A DNA stretch of 57,313 bases from positions 40,835 through 98,147 of the forward strand of contig DLRK01000117.1 of NCBI GenBank assembly GCA_002501065.1, written 5' to 3'. The position numbers were made by a program, and so were the translations under genes. This document shows, piece by piece, positions 19,401 to 28,300 of this stretch. Origin of the DNA: Akkermansiaceae bacterium UBA7890 (GTDB lineage: Bacteria > Verrucomicrobiota > Verrucomicrobiia > Verrucomicrobiales > Akkermansiaceae). The notes beneath the pieces were generated by a model. The model was not told the DNA's origin. It saw only the letters and a list, made by a program, of their open reading frames with translations, and made no database searches. Numbering within the stretch: position 1 is the stretch's first letter; each line of letters opens with the position of its first letter.

Positions 19401-19470
19401 CAAGCGAATGAGCAAGCAGAACACCCATCGCAGGCGAAAGTCTTGTGAGGATCAATTTGAGTCGTTTCAT
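16417..19470 (-). CDS. PVC-type membrane-bound dehydrogenase / heme-binding protein with NPCBM-like domain
   Basis: A 1017-residue exported protein. After a signal peptide (residues 1-25, ending LVAQ) comes a glucose/sorbosone-dehydrogenase-like beta-propeller (about 30-390; GADHTTNGIRLGIDGWIYIAVGD.., YTRGLRNIYDVAIDP), then alpha-helical HEAT-like repeats (about 395-530), a beta-sandwich at about 537-675 resembling NPCBM (GLGTHADSLIIYDVP.. FQATGG), more helical repeats, and a C-terminal cytochrome c domain with CIVCH at 895-899, GPFMG and ISMMPAG. This matches the multidomain putative dehydrogenases of Planctomycetes and Verrucomicrobia (Verrucomicrobium-type heme-binding C-terminus). It probably oxidises a sugar in the periplasm and passes electrons to its heme; the substrate is unknown. 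Two ThuA-like genes lie upstream on the same strand (105-base gap to the nearer one), a usual partnership. Confidence 0.9.
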   Translation of the reverse strand: MKRLKLILTRLSPAMGVLLAHSLVAQTPPELESVRFSGPELTPCPACLCAAPTGEVFVGVDMLGSLGKGPGKGKIVRLVDADGDGKPEKSTIFARIDNPRGLISIGRKLYVLHTVIPATTGKLEAMHLSVLEDKDWDGVADGAGKILVSNVSPPKHNQARGADHTTNGIRLGIDGWIYIAVGDFGIVGARGTDGRELTMLGGGVVRLRPDGSEMEFYTRGLRNIYDVAIDPLMNMFTRGNTNDGGGWNIRFIHHIQSGQYGYPMLFKHFTDEIIPALQDLGGGSGTGALFLQEPTWPDKFNNVPMMCDWGRSQLIIHRLTPDGASFTQKPENFIRLSQIADVDVDGSGRLYGAAWDGAGYSGNPKKGYVQRYVPKGWTFRQFSDPAKLKDKALVELLRSASATARTAASQELLNRPAAAKAVAVVAVDTAASLESRVAAIFTYKQMEGARANAGLIRLATDPAVREWALRALTDRKTQLAGVSKDLFVSALKDKNPRVQLAAAVSLGRLGDVSAAKDLLAATVVSSSEESALEAPKPPVFQSKIISKKETVTIDVDVSRFKELYLMVADGGNGTSTDHAAWFDPVFVDATGRKVKLQSLKWKSAKSGWGRIGFGVSATGTALKSHDGKSSPTGLGTHADSLIIYDVPKGAVRFQATGGLASTSQRGTVQFIVNDSRPAISAGGMGKEGEHATPNPEILLSHLAVKALVDLKATDACLSAVNTDYGKGALWALRLMHDPKGVQGLMDRYSSAATNGARLGILTALLRLYHKELPYDGSWWWGTRPDTHGPYYKYDTWEESEKIKLFVHETFRSGDLALRSAIVRAVSKHRVGFKGINDTVAAKTPIKPADPTVDLASIAAKKGQIGKMSIEDVLLILKRAKGGVAKGKEVFASQGCIVCHTTEKGQPLKGPFMGQVGAVLSPEQIAESILKPNASISQGFATVQVTTRDKKAYVGFVTAQSAQAIEIRNIAGKATRIKVDNIKERKELEISMMPAGLADALSIEEFASLVAFLASQKG

Positions 19471-19575
19471 GATGAATCTACCTTGGCAAAAACAGCCTTC
19501 CCTGCCCGAAACACCCGGCCAGCCCCGGGAGAGGGATTTTCCTCCGAACTATCGGATTTCTCGGCCTGCCGGGCT

Positions 19576-20364
19576 TTACTTCAACTTGTCTACGGTCCAG
19601 AGCAACCCACGGGTAACGAGGTTGAGATAGACCTCTTCCTGCATCGTTTCGTTGTGGTGACCCAGGGTGGTGCCGAAAACCTTGCCCTTGCCGTACTCGT
19701 TCACCCACACACAGTCGTGGAAGGCTTTCCCACCGTCGATACTTCCCTTGGCCAGAACCTTGGCCGTGGGCCACACTTTCTTGATGTGGTAGAGTTCACC
19801 CTTCGGCGTCTTCCATTTTCCCGGGAACCCCTTCATGACGGGATGGTCGGCGGCCAGATTGGTGACCTCGATGGGAGCGTGCCGCCCATGTCGCGGGGAT
19901 GTGACTCCCAGCATGGCCGGCCAGTGCTTGGTTTCACCCGGGATCTTCCAGTGATACGAGTGCATCGAACAGTGGATCACCACCGCAGCCTTGCCCTCGT
20001 GGTGCACCTTGCTGAGCCCTTCCACGAACTTGCCGTCGGTTTCGTGGGCGTGGCAGAGATTATAGACAATGACATCGTAGTCCTTCGCCCAGCTCTCCTG
20101 GCTCAACTTCTCCTTGGTCTGCTTCGCATCTCCCGAGAAGATATCCCATTCGACGTCGGCCCGCTTGCTGATCCCCTCCGTGAGAATCTTCTTCTGGGTC
20201 TTGTAATCGTGATAGCCCCCCCCGGTGATCAGCAGGGCCTTGATCGCCTTTCCCTTGCTTTGGACTTTTTCTTTCTGGGCGGTGCCCACGCCTCCGACCA
20301 GGACAAGTAGCCCCAGAGTGAGGAGCGGCAACAACAGGACAAGGGCTCTCTTGGGTGACCTCAT
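19576..20364 (-). CDS. ThuA-like domain protein, exported
   Basis: A 262-residue protein with an N-terminal hydrophobic signal or anchor (residues 7-29, very Leu/Val rich) followed by a ThuA-like domain: ALLITGGGYHDYKTQK, a VIVYNLCHAHE strand, AAVVIHCSMHSYHW, HPVMKGFPG, and a C-terminal VWVNEYGKGKVFGTTLGHH section. The family has a class-I glutamine-amidotransferase-like fold; ThuA was named for trehalose utilisation and related proteins act in sugar oxidation, but the exact reaction is unsettled. It sits 105 bases upstream of the dehydrogenase and 162 bases downstream of a second ThuA-like gene, all on one strand, so a joint role in periplasmic sugar modification is likely. Confidence 0.88.
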   Translation of the reverse strand: MRSPKRALVLLLPLLTLGLLVLVGGVGTAQKEKVQSKGKAIKALLITGGGYHDYKTQKKILTEGISKRADVEWDIFSGDAKQTKEKLSQESWAKDYDVIVYNLCHAHETDGKFVEGLSKVHHEGKAAVVIHCSMHSYHWKIPGETKHWPAMLGVTSPRHGRHAPIEVTNLAADHPVMKGFPGKWKTPKGELYHIKKVWPTAKVLAKGSIDGGKAFHDCVWVNEYGKGKVFGTTLGHHNETMQEEVYLNLVTRGLLWTVDKLK

Positions 20365-20526
20365 ACTGATCCTCTAGGCCTTGGCGGGACTGCAGGCAAG
20401 TCCCATCCCGGGGTTGAGGACGGAAGCAGGGGTGAGGAGAAAGGGTCACCCCTTCATGTTATCCGGCAACATCAGCCCTGCGTTTTCCGGGGCAAAGCTC
20501 CACCGGAGCAGGAGAGGGTCGTTGGC

Positions 20527-21387
20527 CTACTTCGCTCCGCTCACCGGATTCTTCGCAGACGGCACCCCTTTCTCCGGAACTTTCACACCCGATGTCCAGG
20601 CGATGGCATTGAGAACAAGGGTGCGCCAGTTATCGCTGTCCCAGGTGGCATGGTAGTGTGCCCCCGTCGTTCCGAAGCCCCGGCCCTTGCCCCCCGGACG
20701 TTCATAGGCCCACCCGATGTGCTGGATCTCCCCGGCCGCCATCGATTTGCGGACATGCGGATTGTTGGAATGCGGACCATCGGGACGCTTCATGGTCTCC
20801 TTTGGCGGATGAGCGGAGAGAATAGGCGTGACTCCTTTCATGTCCGGGGCAAAGCGCATGTGGTAGTACCATTCGTCGTTCTGCACAAAGGGCGTGCACC
20901 CGCGGGTGATGGGATGCTTCGGTAACTGCTCAATGGTGGCAGTCCAATGTGGGTTGACCGACCAGTGGGTCTCGAAGTAGCCACCCATCCCCTTGAGCAG
21001 GAGATCCCCAGCCTTCCCTTTGGGCGCCTCCACGCCGTAGTGCAGGCACACCAGACCCGCCCCGCTGTCGATGAGCTTCTCGAACTGTTCGAGGTGCTTC
21101 ATGATGAGATGTCCCCCGCCCCCATTACAGAAGATCACGATACAGTCGACTCCCGCAAAGGCATCGGCTTCCTTGGGCCACCCCTTGAACTGGGCAGTCT
21201 CGAATCCCAGGCCACTTTTCTCCAGGGCTGCGGCAAGCACGGCATTTCCCTGAACGTGATTATGGGTTTTGCTGTTCTTTCCACCGTCAGCCAGAAAAAC
21301 CACCTTCTTCTTGTCCGCGACGGCCGAACCTGTGAGGGAGGCGATGAGAGAAATAACGACAAAAAGCTGGGAAGTGAAACGTTTCAT
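20527..21387 (-). CDS. Second ThuA-like domain protein, exported
   Basis: A 286-residue protein with a clear signal peptide (residues 1-24, ending AVA) and a ThuA-like fold: VVFLADGGKNSKTHNHVQGN, VDCIVIFCNGGGGH, GAGLVCLHYGVEAP, HPITRGCTPF, and near the end GRGFGTTGAHYHATW. It is distinct from the neighbouring ThuA protein (the glycine-rich IFCNGGGGH section and the H-x-N-H region differ), so the pair looks like diverged paralogues or two subfamilies and not a recent duplication. It leads the minus-strand group ThuA-ThuA-dehydrogenase and diverges from the hydrolase at 21534 with 146 bases between them. Confidence 0.88.
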   Translation of the reverse strand: MKRFTSQLFVVISLIASLTGSAVADKKKVVFLADGGKNSKTHNHVQGNAVLAAALEKSGLGFETAQFKGWPKEADAFAGVDCIVIFCNGGGGHLIMKHLEQFEKLIDSGAGLVCLHYGVEAPKGKAGDLLLKGMGGYFETHWSVNPHWTATIEQLPKHPITRGCTPFVQNDEWYYHMRFAPDMKGVTPILSAHPPKETMKRPDGPHSNNPHVRKSMAAGEIQHIGWAYERPGGKGRGFGTTGAHYHATWDSDNWRTLVLNAIAWTSGVKVPEKGVPSAKNPVSGAK

Positions 21388-21533
21388 GATCGCAGATGCT
21401 TTCCGAAGGGGCCCCGCTTGACAAGGTGAATGAAAAAGTTGCCGGGCCGTCCCCTTCCTCCCTGATCAGGACGGGAAGCCATAATTGCCCGTTGTGCCGC
21501 TGGCTCTTTCCGGGTGAAATACCACTCTTCGTC

Positions 21534-23579
21534 ATGAAATCGCTCGTCCTCGTCCTCGCCAGTCTCTGCTCCTCCCTTGCCGCCTCTGCCGCGCCCCGGG
21601 TCCTTCCGGAAGGCACCCTGCCAGACGACAGGCGCCTCGCTCCCCTCCGGGATCTCAACGGCTATTTCCCCTTCACTCCTCCCGGATCAAAAGACCAGTG
21701 GGCCACGCGCGCCAAGAAGATCCGTCATGACCTGAAGGTCGCGGTGGGTCTCTTCCCGGAACCGGATCGCAACCCACTCAACGCCGTCATTCACGGCCGG
21801 ATCGACGGGGGAGATTTCACGGTGGAGAAGGTCTACTTCGAAACCCGCCCGGGCTACCTCCTCACCGGCTCCCTCTATCGGCCCAAGACCATGAAAGGGA
21901 AGATTCCCGGAGTGATCTGCCCGCACGGTCACTGGAACGAGGCACGATTCTTCGATTGTGGTGAAGAAGCCGCCAGGAAACTGGTCCAGCAGGGTGCGGA
22001 AACCGACGTGGAAAGCGCCCGCAACCACATCCAGTCACGTTGCGTCGGTCTCGCCCGCCTCGGGTGCACGGTGTTTCAGTACGACATGATCGGCTACTGC
22101 GACAACGACCAGATTTCCTACCAGCTCGGCCATCGCTTCGCCAAGCAACGACCGGAAATGATCTCCGAGAAGAACTGGGGGCTCTACAGCCCGCAGGCGG
22201 AATCACACCTGCAGAGCATCATGATGCTGCAGACATGGAACTCCATGCGCGCGATCGACTTCCTGCAGAGCCTTCCCGAGGTCGACGACCGCCGAATCGC
22301 AGTGACCGGTGCAAGCGGCGGCGGCACCCAGAGTTTTGCCATCTCAGCACTTGATCCCAGGGTGGCGGTGTCCATGCCTGCCGTGATGGTCAGCACTGCC
22401 ATGCAGGGCGGATGCACCTGTGAGAACTCCACCCTCATGCGCATCAGTGAGGGGAACATCGCCTTTGCTGCGCTCTTCGCGCCCAAGCCCCTTGCTCTCA
22501 CCGCCGCCAACGACTGGACCAGGGAGATGTCCACGAAAGGGTTCCCCGAACTCAGGAAGACCTACGAACTCCTGGGCGTTCCGGACCATGTCACGCTGCA
22601 TGACCGGACCGAGTTCGATCACAACTACAACCTGCCCTCCCGCCAGGCCATGTACAAGTGGTTCAACAAGCACCTCGACCTGGGAGCCAGGGCTCCGGAA
22701 AAGGAACGTCCTCACAGGCGCCTGACGGAAAAAGATCTCACCGTCTTCGACAGGAATCATCCCAAACCTGCAGGCGGGGATGACTTCGAACGCAGGATTC
22801 TCGCCAAGCTGGCCGCCGAATCCGGAGCCAGGATCGCGGCCAGCCCTGAAATTGCCCGCCAGGGCTGGAACTCGATCCTGGGTTCCAGACTTGAACACCC
22901 TGGTGATGTGAAGTGGCAACTGGTGAGCAAGAAGGATCGAGGCTCCTACCTTGAGATGCCGGGACTCCACAACAACACCACTCACGGGGAACAGGTTCCC
23001 GTGATCTGGCTCTATCCCAGGAATTGGAAAAACCATGCCGCCATCTTTCTCAGTCCCCACGGCAAGGCTGGCCTTTACGATGAGCAGGGGAATCCTCGGG
23101 CAGAGGTCAGGGCTCTCCTCCGGAACGGAGTCTCAGTGTGTGGGATCGATCTCTTCCTGCAGGGTGAGTTTCTCAAGGATGACGGACCCCTGACCCAGAC
23201 CCGCCGGGTCAAGAATCCCCGCGAGGCGGCCTGCTATACCCTCGGCTACAATCGTCCCCTCTTCGCGCAAAGAGTCCACGATATCCTCAGCACAATACGA
23301 ATGATCCGGACTGATGGCCACGGAGCAGAGAAAATCGATCTCGTTGGCCTGAAAGGAGCCGGTCACTGGGCTGCAGCCGCCAACTTCGCGGCCGGCGAGG
23401 CCCTCGAACGGGTGGCCATCGAATCCTCCGGATTCAGGTTCATCAAGGTGAAGGACATCCGTCACCCCGACCTCATGCCCGGTGCCGCCAAGTATGGCGA
23501 CATCGACGCCCTGCTGAACCTGGCATCCCGCAAGGCCTGGAATGTGGATGCAAAGGGTCTCCCCGGGTGGCTGAAATGA
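21534..23579 (+). CDS. Exported tandem alpha/beta hydrolase (acetyl xylan esterase-like)
   Basis: A 681-residue protein. The frame is open from 21396, but ATG 21534 gives a clear signal peptide (residues 1-20, MKSLVLVLASLCSSLAASA). The first hydrolase domain (about 60-385) has the nucleophile elbow GASGGG with Ser261, an oxyanion-region motif PHGHW at 130-134 and candidate acid/base residues in FDHNYN (361-366). From about residue 500 a second hydrolase-like domain repeats the plan (FLSPHGKAGL, VSVCGIDLF, then LKGAGHW), but where the nucleophile should be there is Lys607, so this half is probably non-catalytic. Family members are often acetyl or carbohydrate esterases or peptidases; the substrate is not known here. 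Confidence 0.85.
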   Translation: MKSLVLVLASLCSSLAASAAPRVLPEGTLPDDRRLAPLRDLNGYFPFTPPGSKDQWATRAKKIRHDLKVAVGLFPEPDRNPLNAVIHGRIDGGDFTVEKVYFETRPGYLLTGSLYRPKTMKGKIPGVICPHGHWNEARFFDCGEEAARKLVQQGAETDVESARNHIQSRCVGLARLGCTVFQYDMIGYCDNDQISYQLGHRFAKQRPEMISEKNWGLYSPQAESHLQSIMMLQTWNSMRAIDFLQSLPEVDDRRIAVTGASGGGTQSFAISALDPRVAVSMPAVMVSTAMQGGCTCENSTLMRISEGNIAFAALFAPKPLALTAANDWTREMSTKGFPELRKTYELLGVPDHVTLHDRTEFDHNYNLPSRQAMYKWFNKHLDLGARAPEKERPHRRLTEKDLTVFDRNHPKPAGGDDFERRILAKLAAESGARIAASPEIARQGWNSILGSRLEHPGDVKWQLVSKKDRGSYLEMPGLHNNTTHGEQVPVIWLYPRNWKNHAAIFLSPHGKAGLYDEQGNPRAEVRALLRNGVSVCGIDLFLQGEFLKDDGPLTQTRRVKNPREAACYTLGYNRPLFAQRVHDILSTIRMIRTDGHGAEKIDLVGLKGAGHWAAAANFAAGEALERVAIESSGFRFIKVKDIRHPDLMPGAAKYGDIDALLNLASRKAWNVDAKGLPGWLK

Positions 23580-23656
23580 GAGGGGACAACACCCGCAGTC
23601 GACTCTCGAGTTTCAGCTGGAAACCGACGGGGACCCCATGGACCGGGAACCGCTTC

Positions 23657-23839
23657 TCAGGCCACCACCTTCTTCTCTCTGAACTCCTTCTCCATCGCCA
23701 GTTCCAGTTCCTGCAGGGCCTCAACCTTCAGACTGACCTCCCCCGCTACCTTGCCGTGACTGCGCGCCTGCAACACGCCAACCACGGCGAACCACCAGCA
23801 AGTCCCAATCATCAGGGAGAGAAATGATGTTTTCTTCAT
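23657..23839 (-). CDS. Possible small single-span membrane or exported protein
   Basis: A 60-residue ORF in an otherwise empty 470-base gap. It opens MKKTSFLSLMIGTCWWFAVVG, which is a good signal sequence or membrane anchor, and ends in a charged helical tail (LKVEALQELELAMEKEFREKK). No family is recognised. The biased layout of a basic start, hydrophobic core and amphipathic tail argues for a real gene, but the length is small and no strong ribosome binding site is visible. The rest of this gap (23580-23656 and 23840-24049) shows nothing I can name. Confidence 0.45.
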   Translation of the reverse strand: MKKTSFLSLMIGTCWWFAVVGVLQARSHGKVAGEVSLKVEALQELELAMEKEFREKKVVA

Positions 23840-24049
23840 ACGAAGGACATCCCGTCAGATTGCAGCCGACCCGGCAAGTCTCTCCGGATTCTGCGGAATG
23901 GGCCTCCTCCTTACGCATTACTCAGAGAACTTCAAATCCAGTCATCGGAACCTGATTTTCAGTGCTTTACTGCAATCAGACACCTTACAGGCCTGTTGGC
24001 CCTTACCATTGCTGAACGGATCGACCTGTAGTATCCACCCACTATCAAG

Positions 24050-25354
24050 ATGCAACCCTCCGACGACCATCCCCCATCCTCCGTGACTCCGGAAGAGAGT
24101 CCGCGTCCAGGGGTGCTTGGGATCGTGGTGCGTATTGTTCTCCCGGTCGTCCTGCTGGCAGTGGGAATCATTGGCTACGAAAAGCTCTCCATCAAACAGC
24201 CGGAAGAGGCTCCGCCCCGACCGAAGGCCAGGCCCATCGAGGCCCGGGTCCACGAACTGAAACGGCAGGACTACCAGGTGCTCGTTCCCACCCAGGGACA
24301 CATCCGGGCCCATAGCCTGGTCACTTTCACCGCCCAGGTCTCCGGCCGGGTGCAGACCATTCATCCCGCCTTCGAGGAAGGGGCCTTTTTCAAGAAAGAT
24401 GATGTCCTCCTGGAAATCAATCCCATCGATTTCCAGGTAGCTCTGATCTCCGCCCGGGCGCAGGTGGCCAACGCCCAGCTCAACCTCGACAAGGAAGAGG
24501 CTCTCGCTGAGCAGGCCCGCCTGGACTGGAAGGACCTCGGCTACAAGGATGAACCCAGCGCTCTCGTCCGGCGCGAACCACAACTCAAGGCTGTCCGCCA
24601 GGCTCTTGCTCTGGCCCAGGCCCAGGAGGCCAGTGCGCTGCGCAACCTGGAACGAACCAAGATCACTTCTCCTTTTGACGGCCGCGTCCTCACCCGCACG
24701 GTGGGAGTGGGGCAGACCATCGGGGCAGCCACTCCACTCGGAGAAATCTTTGCGACCGATTACAGTGAAGTCCGACTCCCGGTATCCACCCTCCGTCTCG
24801 GGGATCTCACCCTGCCCGAGGACACGGACGACCCACCCCTCTCCGTCACCCTGCAGGATGGTCTCGATGAGGACTCCACCACCGCATGGGATGCCAGCAT
24901 CCTCCGCACCGAAGGAGCCCTCGATGCCCGCACCCTCGAACTTTTTGCCATCGCCCGCATTGAAGACCCCTATGGATTGAAGTCGGAGAAGGTTCCCCTT
25001 CGCGTCGGCCAACCGGTCACCGCCGCCATTCCGGGCAAGACGCTCGAGGATGTCTTCGTCATTCCCCGTGAAGCGGTCTCCCGACTCAGCCGCATTCGTG
25101 TCGTCGACCCCGAGACCATGAAACTCGGCACCGCCTACATCCATCCCCTCCACTCCGATGACGATCACATCGTCTTCAAGAGCTCTTCCCTCGAGGACGG
25201 CACTCTCCTGATTCTCACCCGTCTCGTCTATGCCCCCGATGGCGGGGATATCGTGGTGGTGGTGGACAACGTCTCTGAGGAAGCGCCCGAGAAGGACAAG
25301 GAGAACAAAACGGTCACTCAGGCCGACAAGAAACCCGAGAAGACGGGCAAATGA
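24050..25354 (+). CDS. RND efflux periplasmic adaptor subunit
   Basis: A 434-residue HlyD/MFP-family adaptor that links an inner-membrane RND pump to an outer-membrane channel. A cytoplasmic Pro-rich start is followed by one membrane span (about 21-42). Then come the first half of the lipoyl/barrel-sandwich domain (about 80-120; FTAQVSGRVQTIHPAFEEGAF), a long helical hairpin (about 125-205, Ala/Gln/Leu rich), the second lipoyl half (TKITSPFDGRVLTRTVGVGQ) and the beta-barrel with a VIPREAV motif. The C-terminus is highly charged (Lys/Glu). Its stop overlaps the permease start by four bases (ATGA at 25351-25354), so the two subunits are translationally coupled. No TolC-type gene is in the window. 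Confidence 0.93.
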   Translation: MQPSDDHPPSSVTPEESPRPGVLGIVVRIVLPVVLLAVGIIGYEKLSIKQPEEAPPRPKARPIEARVHELKRQDYQVLVPTQGHIRAHSLVTFTAQVSGRVQTIHPAFEEGAFFKKDDVLLEINPIDFQVALISARAQVANAQLNLDKEEALAEQARLDWKDLGYKDEPSALVRREPQLKAVRQALALAQAQEASALRNLERTKITSPFDGRVLTRTVGVGQTIGAATPLGEIFATDYSEVRLPVSTLRLGDLTLPEDTDDPPLSVTLQDGLDEDSTTAWDASILRTEGALDARTLELFAIARIEDPYGLKSEKVPLRVGQPVTAAIPGKTLEDVFVIPREAVSRLSRIRVVDPETMKLGTAYIHPLHSDDDHIVFKSSSLEDGTLLILTRLVYAPDGGDIVVVVDNVSEEAPEKDKENKTVTQADKKPEKTGK

Positions 25355-28300
25355 TCTCCTGGTTCGCCAAGAACAGCATCGCTGCCAACCTCCTCATGGC
25401 CGGAATCCTGCTGGCCGGAATCTACGTCGCTTTCTTCCAGATCACGCTTGAGATGGAACCCGACGAATCGTGGGGATCAGTCTACATCTCCAAGAAATAT
25501 CCCGGTGCCAGCCCGACCGATGTTCAGCGGGAGATCCTCATTCCGGTCGAGAACGCCCTGGAATCCCTCGACGGCGTCAAGCAGCTCAATACGGATGCCG
25601 ACCGTGGGCAGGCCCGGATCTACGTGGAGGCAAGGAAAGGCAAGGACCTGCGGGAACTGAAGGAAGACATCGACTCCCTCCTCAAGACCATCAGCAACAT
25701 TCCCGCCCCCAACGAACCCTTCCGTATCCGGATCCCCAGCAAGAGCGACTACAAGTCGGTCATCTGGGTGGTGGTCACCGGCGATCTTCCCGAAGATGAA
25801 CTCCACACCGCCGCCAAGCGCGTCCGCGACGATCTCCTTGCCCTGGATGGCATCAGCCGCGTGCGCGCCTTCCTGCCCAGGGAACATCGCATCGCCATCG
25901 AGCTCAACACTGAGAAACTCGAAGCCTACAGCCTCACTCCCGATGCCGTCGCCAACGCCATCCGGCAATCCTCCATCGACCTCCCCGCCGGGGCCATTGA
26001 TGGTCCCACCGGTCGCCTCGACATCCGGACCAAGGGCCAGGCCTACAGCCTCGAGGAATTCGCCTCCATCACGGTGCGCTCCTCCAACGGAGCCCGGCTC
26101 ACTCTCGGCGAGATCGCCACCACCATCACCGACACCAATGACGAGGAGAAGTTCATCTCCGAGTACAACCGCCGTCCCGCAGTGCGCATCGACGTGGGAC
26201 GTATCGGAAATGAAAACGCCCTCAAGATTGCCGAACTGGTCCACGGGTATGTCGACGACTCCAGCGGCCGTTTTCCCGAAGGGATCATCCTGAGCACACA
26301 TGCCGACCGCGCTCTCAGCCTGCAGTCCCGTCTCCAAACCATGGGAAGCTCTCTCCTCCAGGGTGCTCTCCTCGTCATGGTCGTGCTCGGACTCTTCCTG
26401 CGACCGCAACTCGCCTTCTGGGTGGTGGTCGGCATCCCCGTCAGCTTTGCCGGTGGAATCGTCGTGATGCAGCTCTTCGGTATTTCCGCCAATATGATGA
26501 GCCTGTTCGGTTTTATCATCGTGGTTGGAGTGGTGGTGGACGATGCCATCGTGACCGGAGAGAGCGTCTACACCCGCCTCCAACGTGGCGACAACCCCCT
26601 GGAAGCCGCCATCGATGGCACCAAGGCCGTCACCGTCCCGGTCACCTTCGGGATCCTCACCACCATTGTCGCCTTCCTGCCCCTTCTCTTCTTCGACGGA
26701 ATGACGGGGAATTTCGCACGCCAGATCCCCTTTGTGGTCGCCCCTGTCCTCCTCTTCTCCCTGGTCGAGTCCAAGCTCATCCTCCCGGCCCATCTCAAAC
26801 ACCTCAGGAACAGCACGGCCAAGGTCCGCAGCCCCATTCGCAAGGTGCAACGGGTGGCCGCGACCGGACTCCAGATCTTCATCGACAAGGCCTACGCACC
26901 GGCGCTCAAACTCGTGATTGCCCACCGGGTGGCTGCCATCGCGCTTTTTGTCTGCATGGGTCTTCTCATGCTTGGCTATTTCGCGGGAGGACGCCTCGGC
27001 TACGTCTCCATCCCCTCGGTGGAACGTCCCGAAATCTCCGCTGTCCTGAAACTCCCTGAACATGTCTCCCTCGATACCACGTGGAAGTACGCGGACCGCA
27101 TCGCCGATGCCGCCGAGAAGATGCGCGCCGAGTTCGTCGATCCCGAGAAAGGCTCGATCGTGACCAACCACTGGCGACTCATCGGTACCGAGCACCCACG
27201 CCACCGCTCCTACAACAAGGCACACTCGGTCACCTTCCTCGGCCTCATGCCGCCCGGCCTGCGCACTGAACCGGGTCCCAGCAATGATGTCGTCATGGAG
27301 CGCTGGCGCGAACTCATCGGCGACCTCCCGGACAATGCAACCCTCAAGATTCGAACGCAAAAGACCCGGGGTGACGAAGGGGAAAAAGAAACTGATCCCC
27401 TCGAAATGGAACTACGGGGACCAGATTCGGAAGCAAAACAGGATCTCGCCAGACAGATTGATCGCATGCTGGAAGGCTATGATGGCATCGCCAATGCCTG
27501 GGTGAACCAACGACAACCACAAACCGAGATTGAACTCAGCCTCACCCCCCGAGGGACGGAACTGGGGGTGACCCAGCAGGCCCTTGCCTACCAGGTTCGC
27601 CGGGCCTTCTATGGTGAGGAGGCCCAGCGCGTCCTCCGCGGCCACGACGAATACCGCGTCATGGTCCGCCTCCCCAAGAAGCAACGCGAGACCTTCAACA
27701 CCCTGGAAAAAATGAAGATCCGCACGCTCGCAGGAGCGGAAGTCCCCCTCTTCACCGTGGCCAGGATCAACTTCGTGCAGGCCCCCACCTTCATCGAGCG
27801 CAATGACAAGGCCGAGGTCGTCCGCATCGGTGCGGAACCGAAGGACAAGAGCGTTGACCTTGTCCGCATTGCCAAGTCGCTCAAGTCACGCACCGATGAC
27901 CTGCTCCGTGACCACGAAGACCTCCACATCGTCTTCACCGGTGCAGTGGCCGAGGCGGAGGAGACCAAGAAACGACTCATTATTGGCAGCGTGGCCCTCA
28001 TGTTTGCCCTCTTCGCCCTCCTCGCCATCCCCTTCCAGTCCGTTCTGCAACCGCTCTACATCCTGATCGTCGTTCCGTTTGGTGTCATCGGCGCCCTCCT
28101 GGGACATATCATCATGGACATCACTCCCTCCGATCTCTCCCTCTTCGGAATCCTCGCCATGGCCGGGGTGGTGGTGAACGACTCCCTGGTCATGGTAGAT
28201 GACATCAACAAGCGGGTCCGCCGTGGCATCCCGCTTCTTGATGCCGTGCAGCAATCCGGTCGCCGGCGCTTCCGTCCCATCTTCCTCACCTCGGTCACCA

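Noticed and set aside
23657..23659. TGA ending the 60-residue ORF as a second selenocysteine codon
   Set aside because: The continuing frame is Pro/Arg/Gly-rich non-coding-like sequence and no redox motif surrounds the TGA.
25477..27360. A 627-codon open frame antisense to the RND permease
   Set aside because: It is the mirror of a GC-rich real gene; the translation is Gly/Glu/Asp/His-rich with no family motif.
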